Origin: CAIVAT01 sp964473485
GTDB lineage: Bacteria > Bacteroidota > Bacteroidia > Bacteroidales > FEN-979
Assembly (NCBI GenBank): GCA_964473485.1
Contig: CAYYPH010000009.1
Span: 1 to 64,000 of the forward strand
Direction: 5' to 3'
DNA length: 64,000 nucleotides
The position numbers and the translations under genes are program-made. How positions within the stretch are numbered: the first letter of the stretch is position 1; the number at the start of each line of letters is the position of its first letter. Below the pieces are notes generated by a model that saw only the letters and a program-made list of their open reading frames with translations, was not told the DNA's origin and ran no database searches. Shown piece after piece: positions 41,957-51,197 of the stretch.

Positions 41957-44900
41957 TTACGGCCTGATGATCAGCCTGGTGATAAATCCCACCTGGTCTG
42001 ATTTCAACTCCACCAGGTAGAATCCCTCCGAAAGTTCCGGCAGTTTGACCGCCTCATAGATCCTTCCGCCCCGGGGCTCAATCTGTTTCGAAACTACGGT
42101 CCGGCCATACACATCGGTGATGATCAAACGGTAAGGATCGATGCCCGCCTCTTTGAGAGCGATCGTGACCTCACCGGATGCCGGGTTGGGGAAGACCTTC
42201 AGTTTACCGGTGGCGGCAAAGTCTTTCTCTTCAAGCGATACCATCACCTGCTCAAGGCTGAAGTCGTCGATTGCGAAATCGCCCTTGTCGGCACAACCTG
42301 TCATAGCCCTGAACCGGAGCCCGATGACCTTGCCGGCCCACGGCGTCAGGTCGATCTCCAGTTTTCTCCATTCATTTCCCTGCGACCCGTTTACGGCTGT
42401 CACCACATCCTGTGTCACGGCCATCCCATCGAAGAGATCGGCATGGAATGAGCCGATGTCGGCGCCAAACGCATGATACCAAAGGGTTGCCTTCGCGCTG
42501 ACGCTGCCGGTCAGGTCGATGCACGGGGTGGCCAGATTGGCCTGCCTGCTGAGACAGTACATGGTAGGTTCAACGTAGAGGTATTTGCCTCCGGTTGTTC
42601 CGAGGGTGTGATCCGTATCGGGTCCTGTGCCTGCCGTCGGGGTGCTGCCGCTGAAAGTCCTCCAGTCGTGGAAGTCGTGGACGGTATTGGCCAGGTTGAT
42701 CCAGCCGTCGGCCAGTTCGCAGGTATACAGTTCACAGATGGGCGATGACAGGCATTTGGTCCAGGTCTCAAAGTCCTGAACCCCCTCGGCCGGGAAAGTA
42801 ACCCCGTCGATCACCTCGATCGGGATAACCAGCGAATCGTTGGCCGGGTTCTGATCCTGCGGATAGGTCACCCAGGTTTTGAGCACGTGCGAACCGGGCG
42901 AAGAGAGATCCAGTTTCTGCGGAAATGTGAATTCGAAGGTGGAATCGGGAAGGATGGTTGCGCTGATGGTCTCAGTGACCATGGCGCCGTTGTCTAACTG
43001 CCATGAAACCGATGGGTTTATAATGGGTGCAAGGCCGAAATTCCGGATCCCCACCGGCAGGTTTATTTCCTGAAGGTCCATGCAGGCCTGGAACACCCCC
43101 CACTGGGCAGTCGGGGCTGAGGCAAGCATTGCGTCCACCGGCCGGCAATTCAGGTTGACAGGGGTCTTTTCAATGGCCAGTGCCCTTCGTCCTTTGGCCC
43201 CGTCAGGCCCGATGGCCCTGACGCTGAGCCAGTTGCTGGTTACCTGATTGGTATCGTTTATGATAAAGGAGGTGATGTTCGTTGCGCCAACCGGTTCCAT
43301 GTATTTCTGGCCCAATTTGAACACCTCGTAAGAGGTGGCGCCGCCCACCTCGCTCCAGCTCAGGTGCAGCGCGGTGTCGCAGGCCCAGTCGACCGTGAGG
43401 TTGCACGGAACGCCCATGATTGAAAACGGGGCTTCGTTCTGGCTTACCGATCCGGCCCGGCTGATCCTGATGAGGGCATTGCCCGTGATGACGGAAGGGA
43501 CGGTCCAGTTATAATAGCGGGCTGCAGCGGTGTGATTGGCAACCACCGTATCCCACGCCTGCCCGTTGTCGGATGAAAATTCAAGGGTGAAGGGTTCTGA
43601 GGTTCCGAAGGCATCCCAGCGTATGGTCTCCTGTTCGCCCGGTACCATCGATTCGCCGCCGGCCGGGTAGGTCAGTGTCACTGTTTCAGGGATGAATTCC
43701 CAGACCACGTAATAGGTCTGAGGCCCCTGCGGAACGGTGATCCCCTGCACATCCACCGCGTAATCACCGGTCGGAGGATTGTCGATGGTCACCTGCTCCA
43801 TGTTGTTCCGGTTGTCGATTCCTCTCACCGCCACTTTGTTCAGGCTGTCGGGATGGGCATAGTGGCTGAGCACCCAGGGAAGCCACGTCACCGATGAAGG
43901 ATCGGTCACCGTCATGTTGAGGTTATTGACCAGGGCCCAGTTGGTATTAACCGAGGCTTCATAGTCGGTCCAGTAGACCATGACCCTGAGGCGGGCGGTG
44001 TTCGGAGGTACGCTGATGGTGTGCGATCCCGCCATTCCCTGGCTGACCACGCCCGAGTCGTACCTGCCCTGCTCAAAGACCTGGACGGCCCTCAGCGCGT
44101 TGATCCTTCCCCAGCCGAATTTGAAGTCGGGGCCCGGGTTACCCAGGTCCTCCGCGGTGTTCAGGAGGGTGGCTTTCAGCAGCCCGGCCATGGGATACTG
44201 CCCGTTGTTGAGTTCGCGGTAAGCATGGATCAACTGGGTCAGGGTTCCGGCCACGCCCGGGCAGGCCATGGAGGTTCCCGATTTATTACCGTAGGTATTT
44301 GGGTTGATGGTGGAGACCACCGACGTTCCCTTTGCTCCCACATCGGGTTTGATACGGCCGTCGTGGGCAGGGCCGCGGCTGCTCGAAGAAGCCAGCTCAT
44401 CCTGGTAATCGAGATTGGCGACGGCCAGCACGTTTTTCCCCTGTTTATGACCCCCCGTGATGTTGCCCCAGCCGGCACCGGCGCCATAACCGCAGTTATC
44501 GGACCCGGAGTTGCCGGCCGAGAAGACATGCATCAGCGACGGGTAAAGCCTTACCTGCTGGTCGAGGGTGCGGGTCAGCGAGGTATACCCGGCATTGCAA
44601 CCATCGCCGTACGAGGCCGAGGTGACCCGGATGCCAAGCGTTGTGTAGGTGGTCGGGATGGCTGTGAATCCCGGATAACTTGGAGTGGTACTGTACACCC
44701 ACAGGGTGGAACCGAATCCGTTTCCTTTGGCCCTCGGGTCGCGATTGCCGCCACCCATCAGGATCCCGGCGCAGTGATCGCCGTGGTCGCCGTTGTTATT
44801 GGTCAGGAACTGGGCCCCGATACGGCCCTGGTAATCGATGTGCGGTCCGATGACGCCGTCGTCCTGCAGCACTGCATTCACCCCGGTGCCGTCATAGTGC

Positions 44901-45589
44901 CTCCCGGCCAGGTAGTCGGTGGCGATGGCGTTGGTGTGATGGAGGGTCCGTCCTGTATAATTTTCAGGCTGAGGATCGGCCGCGGCCGCCTCGATGAACA
45001 TCACCCAGGGGAGCGATGCAATGCCCCTGATCTCACCAATGGCCGCTTCCGTGTAAACCAGTTTACCAAAATCATCGTGCCCGGTCACTGTTAACCCTTT
45101 TTCACTGAAAAATGCCGCGGCTTCATCGGGATTAAGGTCAGGATAATAGCTTACCACCAGCCTGATGCGGTTGTTGCCGGACATGGCGTGAGCAGGGTAG
45201 TTTTCGCTGTACAGCAGCTTGTCGAGCTTGTACTCCGGCTTCACGGCAACGATGCTGCGGACGGGCACACTGCGGAGCACCGCCCGGCTGAAGTTAACGG
45301 AAAACGATGCGAAATAGGCCATCTGCGGCAGATAGTCGAGCAGGGTGACCCCGGCGAGGCGCAGGGCCTCTTTCTCATGCTGTAACGGAATCCGGTCAAA
45401 CTGGATGATCCGGTAAAACCTGTCGCGGTAAATTTCAACGGGGTCTGGCGAAGGAAAAACCGGCTCCCCCGGATCGGGAACTACAATCATTGATTTCAGA
45501 TGGATCTCATACCCGGTCTTTGCTTGTTGAGCCGGTAAAGCTGAAGCGTTTAGAAGGATCAGGATAAGGATGAAGATTTTATGATTCAT
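41957..45589 (-). CDS. large T9SS-secreted subtilisin-family (S8) protease
   Basis: 1210 residues with a signal peptide (1-20, ALPAQ). A pro-region (about 25-200) precedes the S8 domain with catalytic Asp in VLQDDGVIG (about 243-244), H272 in GDHCAG, oxyanion Asn in SAGNSG (N360) and S440 in GTSMACPGVAG. A P-domain-like region, an Ig/fibronectin-like stretch, and a MAM/jelly-roll-like domain (DFETWTKC to FAIDDFSLEQV) follow, and then a T9SS type A tail (VFPNPASGEV, LSEGFYLVEL). It is an extracellular protease. It starts 33 bp after the mscS stop, so it may be in the same transcript. Confidence 0.88.
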   Translation of the reverse strand: MNHKIFILILILLNASALPAQQAKTGYEIHLKSMIVVPDPGEPVFPSPDPVEIYRDRFYRIIQFDRIPLQHEKEALRLAGVTLLDYLPQMAYFASFSVNFSRAVLRSVPVRSIVAVKPEYKLDKLLYSENYPAHAMSGNNRIRLVVSYYPDLNPDEAAAFFSEKGLTVTGHDDFGKLVYTEAAIGEIRGIASLPWVMFIEAAAADPQPENYTGRTLHHTNAIATDYLAGRHYDGTGVNAVLQDDGVIGPHIDYQGRIGAQFLTNNNGDHGDHCAGILMGGGNRDPRAKGNGFGSTLWVYSTTPSYPGFTAIPTTYTTLGIRVTSASYGDGCNAGYTSLTRTLDQQVRLYPSLMHVFSAGNSGSDNCGYGAGAGWGNITGGHKQGKNVLAVANLDYQDELASSSSRGPAHDGRIKPDVGAKGTSVVSTINPNTYGNKSGTSMACPGVAGTLTQLIHAYRELNNGQYPMAGLLKATLLNTAEDLGNPGPDFKFGWGRINALRAVQVFEQGRYDSGVVSQGMAGSHTISVPPNTARLRVMVYWTDYEASVNTNWALVNNLNMTVTDPSSVTWLPWVLSHYAHPDSLNKVAVRGIDNRNNMEQVTIDNPPTGDYAVDVQGITVPQGPQTYYVVWEFIPETVTLTYPAGGESMVPGEQETIRWDAFGTSEPFTLEFSSDNGQAWDTVVANHTAAARYYNWTVPSVITGNALIRISRAGSVSQNEAPFSIMGVPCNLTVDWACDTALHLSWSEVGGATSYEVFKLGQKYMEPVGATNITSFIINDTNQVTSNWLSVRAIGPDGAKGRRALAIEKTPVNLNCRPVDAMLASAPTAQWGVFQACMDLQEINLPVGIRNFGLAPIINPSVSWQLDNGAMVTETISATILPDSTFEFTFPQKLDLSSPGSHVLKTWVTYPQDQNPANDSLVIPIEVIDGVTFPAEGVQDFETWTKCLSSPICELYTCELADGWINLANTVHDFHDWRTFSGSTPTAGTGPDTDHTLGTTGGKYLYVEPTMYCLSRQANLATPCIDLTGSVSAKATLWYHAFGADIGSFHADLFDGMAVTQDVVTAVNGSQGNEWRKLEIDLTPWAGKVIGLRFRAMTGCADKGDFAIDDFSLEQVMVSLEEKDFAATGKLKVFPNPASGEVTIALKEAGIDPYRLIITDVYGRTVVSKQIEPRGGRIYEAVKLPELSEGFYLVELKSDQVGFITRLIIRP

Positions 45590-45622
45590 AGATTGAATAG
45601 GATTTGATGGATGATTGATGAG

Positions 45623-47284
45623 TTATTTTTCTTCGGCCAATGGCGTGAACCATTGGTCTTTGGGCACGACCTTCGGGATCTCGGGATCGCCTTCGTAGGC
45701 CGGGGTCATGATCTGCACGTTATTTTCGTTAAAGACATCCAGAATATGCCGGTGCAGGCGGGTATACAGGAAGGGCATGAGCGCGGCGTCATCGCAATAC
45801 ACGTTGAGTTCGTAGTTGACGGCAAAGTCGCCCAGCGACAAATGGAGTACAAAAGGCGGTGGATCTTTCAGCAAACCTTCTGTGCGGGCAGCTGCCTGCA
45901 TCAGCATTGCCTCGACCTGCCGCCAGGGGGTCTCATACCCGATTCCCACGGTCGTGTGCAGGATCAGTCCGTTATCCCTGGCCTTGGTTGAGTAGTTGAC
46001 GATGGTGCTGCCCAGCAGTACCGAATTGGGGATCACGATCTCTTCGTTTTTCGGTGAACGCAGCCGGGTCACAAGCAGCTTCTGTTCCTCCACAATACCC
46101 ATGTTCCCGTCAACCATGATCCGGTCGCCGTTCTTGAAGGCGCCGCGGTAGGTCATGGAATAGCCGGCAATCACGTTGCCGATGAATGAGGAGGACCCCA
46201 GCGAGAAAAGGATCCCGATAAAGACCGACACCCCTTTGAAAGCACTTGATTCGGAGCCCGGGATATAGGGATAGGCAATGATCACGGCAAAGGCGATCAT
46301 CATGATCCTCAGTATCCGGAAGGTGGGCATGGCCCATTCGGGTTTGAAACTTGCCAGTGTGAACTCCCCTGCCTGGATCCCGTTGAAGAGCAGTTTGATC
46401 AGTTTCAGCAGATACCTGGTAACCAGGTAAATGACGATGAGGAATGCCAGGTTGGGGATGAAAGCCACGAATCCTTTTAGCAAGGTCATCAAAGGATCCA
46501 GAAACAAATTCAGCGTATAGGCTGCGATGCTGTTGGTCCACGGGAAAAGGCCCAGGATGTACTGCAGAAAACTCGCGACGAGAACCACGATGGTGATGAT
46601 CCGCAGGAACCGGATCATTACACGGAAGGCTTTCCATAACTGCCCCGACTGAATCAGGTTAAACGATTTGTTTTCAACCGACTGTATACGGGCCGCGTAA
46701 CGGTTCTGGATCCTATTGTCGAGCCATCGGATAAGCCTCAGAAACACGAAGATCAGCAAAATCATTAAAACCAGGGCTCCCAGGGCATAAAGCGACTTTT
46801 TGATCATCATTGGTCCGCTGCGTTCATTCCTGTATTTGATGATCGTTTGCTTCAGTTTCTGGTGATACAGGTCGGCCAGCACGGTAAGCTTGATTCCCTC
46901 CCGCCCGGCATCCGCGTCGTACAGGTTCATGATGAAATGATTACCGGCATAGATCTTTATCCGTTCCTTGTCCTGAAGGATGAAGATGGAATCGGGCATA
47001 ACGGATTCGTCGGATGCGGCATCGGTAATTCTATTGCTGATGGCTTCAGCGCGCTGTTCGGCAGGGTATGAAGAGAGGCCACGGACATAAAAGATGCGAT
47101 GGCCATCAACAATCACCGGGGCTACATCCGAATTCTCGGTGCCCGTTCTGCTATCTATGTCATCGGTGGATTGGGCCACTGTTTGCTGGAGTAAACCAAT
47201 AAGGAACAACGCCACAGAGAGGCAATGAATCAGTCCTGGCCTTGCCGGCAGGATAATTTTGGATTTCAGAATCTGGATGTTCAT
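45623..47284 (-). CDS. MscS-family mechanosensitive channel
   Basis: 553 residues. A signal-like N-terminal segment and a periplasmic part (about 35-150) precede five hydrophobic spans (starting around 165, 225, 270, 325 and 355). The MscS core is clear: GSSSFIGNVIAGYSMTYRGA, FKNGDRIMVDGNMGIVEEQK and the beta domain VIPNSVLLGSTIVNYSTKAR. The channel opens under membrane tension and protects against hypo-osmotic shock. Promoter TACCTTTG lies 39 bp upstream. Confidence 0.88.
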   Translation of the reverse strand: MNIQILKSKIILPARPGLIHCLSVALFLIGLLQQTVAQSTDDIDSRTGTENSDVAPVIVDGHRIFYVRGLSSYPAEQRAEAISNRITDAASDESVMPDSIFILQDKERIKIYAGNHFIMNLYDADAGREGIKLTVLADLYHQKLKQTIIKYRNERSGPMMIKKSLYALGALVLMILLIFVFLRLIRWLDNRIQNRYAARIQSVENKSFNLIQSGQLWKAFRVMIRFLRIITIVVLVASFLQYILGLFPWTNSIAAYTLNLFLDPLMTLLKGFVAFIPNLAFLIVIYLVTRYLLKLIKLLFNGIQAGEFTLASFKPEWAMPTFRILRIMMIAFAVIIAYPYIPGSESSAFKGVSVFIGILFSLGSSSFIGNVIAGYSMTYRGAFKNGDRIMVDGNMGIVEEQKLLVTRLRSPKNEEIVIPNSVLLGSTIVNYSTKARDNGLILHTTVGIGYETPWRQVEAMLMQAAARTEGLLKDPPPFVLHLSLGDFAVNYELNVYCDDAALMPFLYTRLHRHILDVFNENNVQIMTPAYEGDPEIPKVVPKDQWFTPLAEEK

Positions 47285-47322
47285 GGCTTCCTTTTTTTTT
47301 GATGATTTGCCCGGATTCCAGA

Positions 47323-47330
47323 CAAAGGTA
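47323..47330 (-). promoter_or_regulatory. -7 promoter element for the mscS-type gene
   Basis: The minus strand reads TACCTTTG, a perfect TAnnTTTG match, 39 bp upstream of the start. Confidence 0.5.
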
Positions 47331-47488
47331 CGTTAAAATGCTCACATTTTACTTGTGGGTTCACTTGGCGGATTGCCCGGCCGCCCCCCGATAAACACCT
47401 GCGTCATTAAAGTCGAGGAACAAACCCGCGATGACCAGCCTAAACTTCAAGCACATGGCATGAGGCCGGGGCTTTGTCGGCAGAGGTT

Positions 47489-47519
47489 AAAAAAAGGCTG
47501 TCCGAAACGAACAGCCTTT
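47489..47519 (-). terminator. rho-independent terminator
   Basis: On the minus strand GGCTGT (47516-47511) and ACAGCC (47501-47496) form a hairpin followed by seven T (47495-47489), 48 bp after the stop of the gene at 47567-48067. Confidence 0.75.
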
Positions 47520-47566
47520 CTGCAAATGTGTATGAGAATGATGAAATGTACAACAAATACAGGGTT

Positions 47567-48067
47567 TTACTTTTGCTTTTCCCTGGCATCACGCAAGTCT
47601 TCAAGCTCGCCGACAAACGGGATGCTCTCCTGGACGGACAAGTTGATCACGTTGTTGATATAAGTCTCAAACTGGTAGAATTGGGCGGCCTTCATGGCCC
47701 CGATCTTCTTTGACAGTTCGTGGAAATATTTTTTCTGAAGATTTTTAAAGCTGATCTCAAGCGCTACGACCTTGTCGACAAGTTTCGCAGCATCCACGTC
47801 TGAAATGCCCTCGATCTTTTTCATGTACTCGTCGACAAGCTCTATACGCTGACTGGCAAGCGCCAGCCTTTCATTCTCGTACTTGTTGTAGACAGGCCAG
47901 AAAGCGGAATCCTGCTTGGGGGTGAATTTCATGTAATCCTTCAGCATGGCTGCTTTCTCCAATCCGTAATATTTCTGAACAAGTTCAATGTCGCCTTTTG
48001 ACACCTGGGCCGACAACACGACGGAACTTAAAATAAACACTGCTGTTAAAATGATATTCCTTTTCAT
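47567..48067 (-). CDS. periplasmic helical protein, Spy/LTXXQ-like
   Basis: 166 residues from the ATG at 48067; the longer frame only reads through the repeat. A signal peptide (residues 1-20, VVLSAQ) is followed by an all-helical, charged protein (DYMKFTPKQDSAFWPVYNKY, YFHELSKKIGAMKAAQFYQF) that resembles Spy/CpxP-type periplasmic chaperones. A strong AGGAGG Shine-Dalgarno lies 6 bp before the start, unusual for Bacteroidota. Family assignment is moderate. Confidence 0.72.
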   Translation of the reverse strand: MKRNIILTAVFILSSVVLSAQVSKGDIELVQKYYGLEKAAMLKDYMKFTPKQDSAFWPVYNKYENERLALASQRIELVDEYMKKIEGISDVDAAKLVDKVVALEISFKNLQKKYFHELSKKIGAMKAAQFYQFETYINNVINLSVQESIPFVGELEDLRDAREKQK

Positions 48068-48077
48068 AGTACCTCCT

Positions 48078-48130
48078 TGATTGATTGATTGACTGACTGA
48101 TTGATTGATTGATTGATTGACTGATTGATT
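48078..48130. repeat. TTGA/GATT tetranucleotide repeat upstream of the Spy-like gene
   Basis: About thirteen tetranucleotide units of GATT or GACT lie just upstream of the Shine-Dalgarno, in the 5' leader. The same simple repeat abuts menC (1180-1235). Confidence 0.75.
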
Positions 48131-48213
48131 TCTACTAATCACTAATCGCTATTCGCTAATCCCTAATCCCTCATTTTGAATTTTGACATTTGAACTTTGA
48201 ATTCATTTTTTGC

Positions 48214-48843
48214 CTAGTACCGTTGTTTCCCGATCTTGAAGAACAGTCCGCCTGTGAATCCGAAATCCACAAGGGTGCCGCTCATATAAACCCCGGTACC
48301 CCCGCCGCCGGTTCCGCCATAAAAATAGAATCCGCCGTACTGAACGGGCAGCAATAGCTGGGCCTGGACCATAAGGCCGATCACCTTGCTGAAGTAAACC
48401 TTCACGCCGGCATCGGCGCCCACAGCGACGAACCAGTAGCTGTAGTACTGCGATTCTTTCGGGGAAAGGTAAACACCGCCCATATTGAAACGGACAAAAG
48501 GCGATGCCACCTCACTGATCCTGAAATTCTTTGTAATCCCAAGCAAATAGTAGTTTTCACTCACCGGAACATTATCGAAATAATAGGTGGAGCCGATAAC
48601 CTCCGGTTCTATTTGCGTATCGATACGGGTATAACTGAATCCCACGTCTACCGTGCGGCTTACTCCAACGTTGAGTGAGCCCCCGTACATGGCATTACCA
48701 TAGAAGTACAAACTGCCATATGAAGAACTCCACCTGGCCGGAAATACATAACCACCGAAACCGGTCAATTCAACCGTCTGTGCCATGAGACCAGATAGCC
48801 CTGCAATGAACAGAAACACGAATAGTAATAATAGTTTTTTCAT
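48214..48843 (-). CDS. outer-membrane beta-barrel protein
   Basis: 209 residues with a signal peptide (1-21, SGLMAQ). The rest has alternating strands rich in Tyr, Phe and Gly (YFYGNAMYGGSLNVGVSRTV, FYFYGGTGGGG) and ends in a barrel-like strand (FTGGLFFKIGKQRY). Small eight-strand barrels look like this. It carries copy b of the putative operator upstream, pointing to it. Confidence 0.7.
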   Translation of the reverse strand: MKKLLLLFVFLFIAGLSGLMAQTVELTGFGGYVFPARWSSSYGSLYFYGNAMYGGSLNVGVSRTVDVGFSYTRIDTQIEPEVIGSTYYFDNVPVSENYYLLGITKNFRISEVASPFVRFNMGGVYLSPKESQYYSYWFVAVGADAGVKVYFSKVIGLMVQAQLLLPVQYGGFYFYGGTGGGGTGVYMSGTLVDFGFTGGLFFKIGKQRY

Positions 48844-48896
48844 ATCTTTGCTTTTTTTATGAAGGCAAAAATACAGAATTCAGTTGTGAAATAAAT

Positions 48897-48904
48897 CAAA
48901 TGTA
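48897..48904 (-). promoter_or_regulatory. -7 promoter element for the barrel gene at 48214-48843
   Basis: The minus strand reads TACATTTG, a perfect TAnnTTTG match. A second candidate (TATTTTTG) lies at 48866-48873. Confidence 0.5.
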
Positions 48905-48918
48905 TACGGAATAAAAAA

Positions 48919-48936
48919 AATACTCAATATTAGGTA
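48919..48936 (-). promoter_or_regulatory. putative operator, copy b (TACYTAnnATTGAGTAT)
   Basis: The minus strand reads TACCTAATATTGAGTATT, pointing to the gene at 48214-48843 and ending 14 bp before its -7 element. It also lies 34 bp upstream of the divergent promoter at 48971-48978, so it could serve either gene. Confidence 0.55.
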
Positions 48937-48970
48937 GAAGTGCCTTTGCGATTAACTGATTAAATGTAAT

Positions 48971-48978
48971 TAATTTTG
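48971..48978 (+). promoter_or_regulatory. -7 promoter element for the operon at 48996
   Basis: TAATTTTG, a perfect TAnnTTTG match, 17 bp before the start, with a TTG at 48946-48948. Confidence 0.5.
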
Positions 48979-48995
48979 TCACTTAAAATTTCGGT

Positions 48996-49817
48996 ATGAA
49001 AAAGCTACTTTTGATCATCCTCTTTGCCATGGCGTTTAATGGCATGTCTTATGCACAAGGCTTTTACACACGATTAGGGGTAGGAGTCGGTCCCGCGATT
49101 GCGAACAACCTGGACATGCTTTACAGTTACTCCAATGACGGCACCAACCGGATGGTGACGGTCATGCCCCTTGGATTGGGTCGCGGATTCACAGGCGTGG
49201 CCGCCTTCGGTTTCCAGCCATCGAAATACATCGGGCTGGAGTTCGGGATAAGCCAGTTCCTGGGATTTCCGAAAATCGCCGACTCTGTCGTCAGACTACC
49301 GGGTGGAACTTCAGGAGAAGTAAGGGTTACCGGTACTATGCTGTCGTTGCTTCCGGCCATCGTGATCCGTCCGGGGCTTGGCGATGTGGATCCATATGCC
49401 AGGGTGGGGTTTATTCTTGGTATCAGGCCGGCCATCAACGCCACGGCCGAAGTGACCAATGCAGGCACCAACCCTCCCGAGGAAGCTGAAGCGGTAAGGC
49501 ATTTTTACGGGGGCGTGGCTGCAGGACTTAACGCTGCACTCGGTATTTCGTGGACACTCAACGATCTGGTCTCGCTTTATGCGGAGGGATCATTCAGCAG
49601 TATCAGCTATTCACCGAGATACAGCGAAGTGGTCAAATATGACATCAACGGGGTTGATCAGCTCCCCACCATGACCGTCAAGCAGAAAGAGACGGAATAC
49701 TACAGCAACATCAATCCCGATGAGGTGATCCCCGACACCAGCCCCGACAAGGAGCTGCGCAAATCACTGCCTTTCAGCAATGCCAGTTTCGCGTTTGGCA
49801 TTATTTTCAAGTTTTAA
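48996..49817 (+). CDS. outer-membrane beta-barrel protein
   Basis: 273 residues with a signal peptide (1-20, GMSYAQG). Strands such as RLGVGVGPAIANNLDML, YIGLEFGISQFLG and PYARVGFILGIRPAINA and a terminal aromatic strand (SFAFGIIFKF) mark an OmpA/PorT-like barrel. It heads a three-gene operon with a DUF4136 lipoprotein and another barrel. Confidence 0.72.
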   Translation: MKKLLLIILFAMAFNGMSYAQGFYTRLGVGVGPAIANNLDMLYSYSNDGTNRMVTVMPLGLGRGFTGVAAFGFQPSKYIGLEFGISQFLGFPKIADSVVRLPGGTSGEVRVTGTMLSLLPAIVIRPGLGDVDPYARVGFILGIRPAINATAEVTNAGTNPPEEAEAVRHFYGGVAAGLNAALGISWTLNDLVSLYAEGSFSSISYSPRYSEVVKYDINGVDQLPTMTVKQKETEYYSNINPDEVIPDTSPDKELRKSLPFSNASFAFGIIFKF

Positions 49818-49856
49818 TAACCGAAATCCATTCATTCACCATTAAATAAACTGAAT

Positions 49857-50465
49857 ATGAAGACAAAAATCATGATGTTCATCCTTGGGTTGGGACTGGT
49901 CTTTTCCATGAGCTGCACCAAGTATCCACCCGATTCCGAAAGGTTGCTCGAAGACCTGACGGTGCTTACCCAGTATGATACCAAAACCGACTTCAACACC
50001 TTCCACACCTACGCTCTGGCTCCAAGCATCAAGAAGATCACCGACAAGGATACCGTTGAAATCACGAACCAGGAGGCACAAAACATACTGGACCAGATCG
50101 ACAAGAACATGCAGGCAAGGGGCTTTCTGAAAGTACCCGGCTCCAATAGTCCTGACCTGGGAATCCAGGCAGTGTATTATGAAAATACCTATGTCTACGC
50201 CTATTATTATGATTACTGGGGATATTATTATGGTTGGTACTATCCTTATTACCCGGTTTATTATTCTTCCTACACTGCCGGCTTAATGAATATGGAGGCG
50301 ATTGACCTGAAAAATGTGACCTCGGGACAGCAGCAGAAGATCTACATTCGTTGGAACGCTTTCATCCGGGGTCTTTTGACGGGGACGCACACCAATTCTG
50401 AGGTACTTTCAAAGGTCGATCAGGCATTTATTCAAACACCCCAGTTAAAAACCAACGCAAATTAA
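49857..50465 (+). CDS. DUF4136 lipoprotein with Tyr-rich segment
   Basis: 202 residues, lipobox Cys at residue 20 (VFSMSCTKYP). DUF4136 features are the DFNTFHTYAL start and the late QKIYIRWNAFIRGLL. Residues about 107-140 hold about 20 tyrosines with a few Trp. The family is common in outer-membrane lipoproteins and of unknown function. Second gene of the operon, 39 bp after the barrel gene. Confidence 0.78.
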   Translation: MKTKIMMFILGLGLVFSMSCTKYPPDSERLLEDLTVLTQYDTKTDFNTFHTYALAPSIKKITDKDTVEITNQEAQNILDQIDKNMQARGFLKVPGSNSPDLGIQAVYYENTYVYAYYYDYWGYYYGWYYPYYPVYYSSYTAGLMNMEAIDLKNVTSGQQQKIYIRWNAFIRGLLTGTHTNSEVLSKVDQAFIQTPQLKTNAN

Positions 50466-50487
50466 AAATCGCTAAACGTATATAACT

Positions 50488-51135
50488 ATGAAAAAGATAT
50501 TTTCCATTATCCTGCTGGCATTCCTTACCATGGGCATTGCCCAGGCCCAGGACAGCCCTTCCATCGGCTACACACCTTCATCTTACTACACTTTTTCCTG
50601 GAACACCATTTTCCCGATCGGCGACTTTAACGATTGGGTAAGTCAGCCGAGTCCTGCAGGATTCGACTTTGGAGGCAAATACCAGGTCAGGAACGGACTT
50701 TATGCCGGTTTCAACTTGTCATGGCTTCGTGTTGCCAAGATCTATGAGGATGAAACCTATACGATCCCGGATAAAGGAATTGCCATCACTGCAAAAAATT
50801 ACCGCTTCACCTGGATGGTTCCTTTCCAGGCCACCGTCGGCTATCATTTCATTCCCGAGAAACTCATCTCCCCTTACCTCTCCCTCGGGATCGGCGGCGA
50901 TTACATGGAGCACCACCTGATGATCCAGGAATACGACATTTATGAAACATTCTGGGATTTCTCCCTGACACCCGAGGTAGGCATCCTGGCCAAGTTCGGG
51001 AAATTCTCCAACTGGGGAGCCCTCGTGGCCTTTAACTACAAGTGGACCACCAACCACATTGAATTCTACGCAACCAAATCAAAAGACCTGCAGATGCTTA
51101 ACCTGAAAGTGGGTATTGCGCTGACGATCAGGTAG
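50488..51135 (+). CDS. outer-membrane beta-barrel protein
   Basis: 215 residues with a signal peptide (1-20, GIAQAQ). The strands (NGLYAGFNLSWLRVAKIYED, VPFQATVGYHFIPEKLISPY, LVAFNYKWTTNHIEFY) and the terminal LKVGIALTIR fit an eight-strand OmpW/PorT-like barrel. Last gene of the operon; a terminator follows. Confidence 0.72.
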   Translation: MKKIFSIILLAFLTMGIAQAQDSPSIGYTPSSYYTFSWNTIFPIGDFNDWVSQPSPAGFDFGGKYQVRNGLYAGFNLSWLRVAKIYEDETYTIPDKGIAITAKNYRFTWMVPFQATVGYHFIPEKLISPYLSLGIGGDYMEHHLMIQEYDIYETFWDFSLTPEVGILAKFGKFSNWGALVAFNYKWTTNHIEFYATKSKDLQMLNLKVGIALTIR

Positions 51136-51156
51136 CTGAAAATTGCTGCTGAATTT

Positions 51157-51196
51157 GAAAAAGGAGGGCTCCTGTGGAGGGGTTCTCCTTTTTTTT
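51157..51196 (+). terminator. rho-independent terminator
   Basis: GAAAAAGGAG (51157-51166) can pair with CTCCTTTTTT (51185-51194) and ends in an eight-T run, 21 bp after the barrel gene stop. Confidence 0.75.
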
Positions 51197-51197
51197 C

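Noticed and set aside
44021..45094. 357-codon plus-strand ORF opposite the subtilase
   Set aside because: Antisense shadow of the S8 domain, with no family features.
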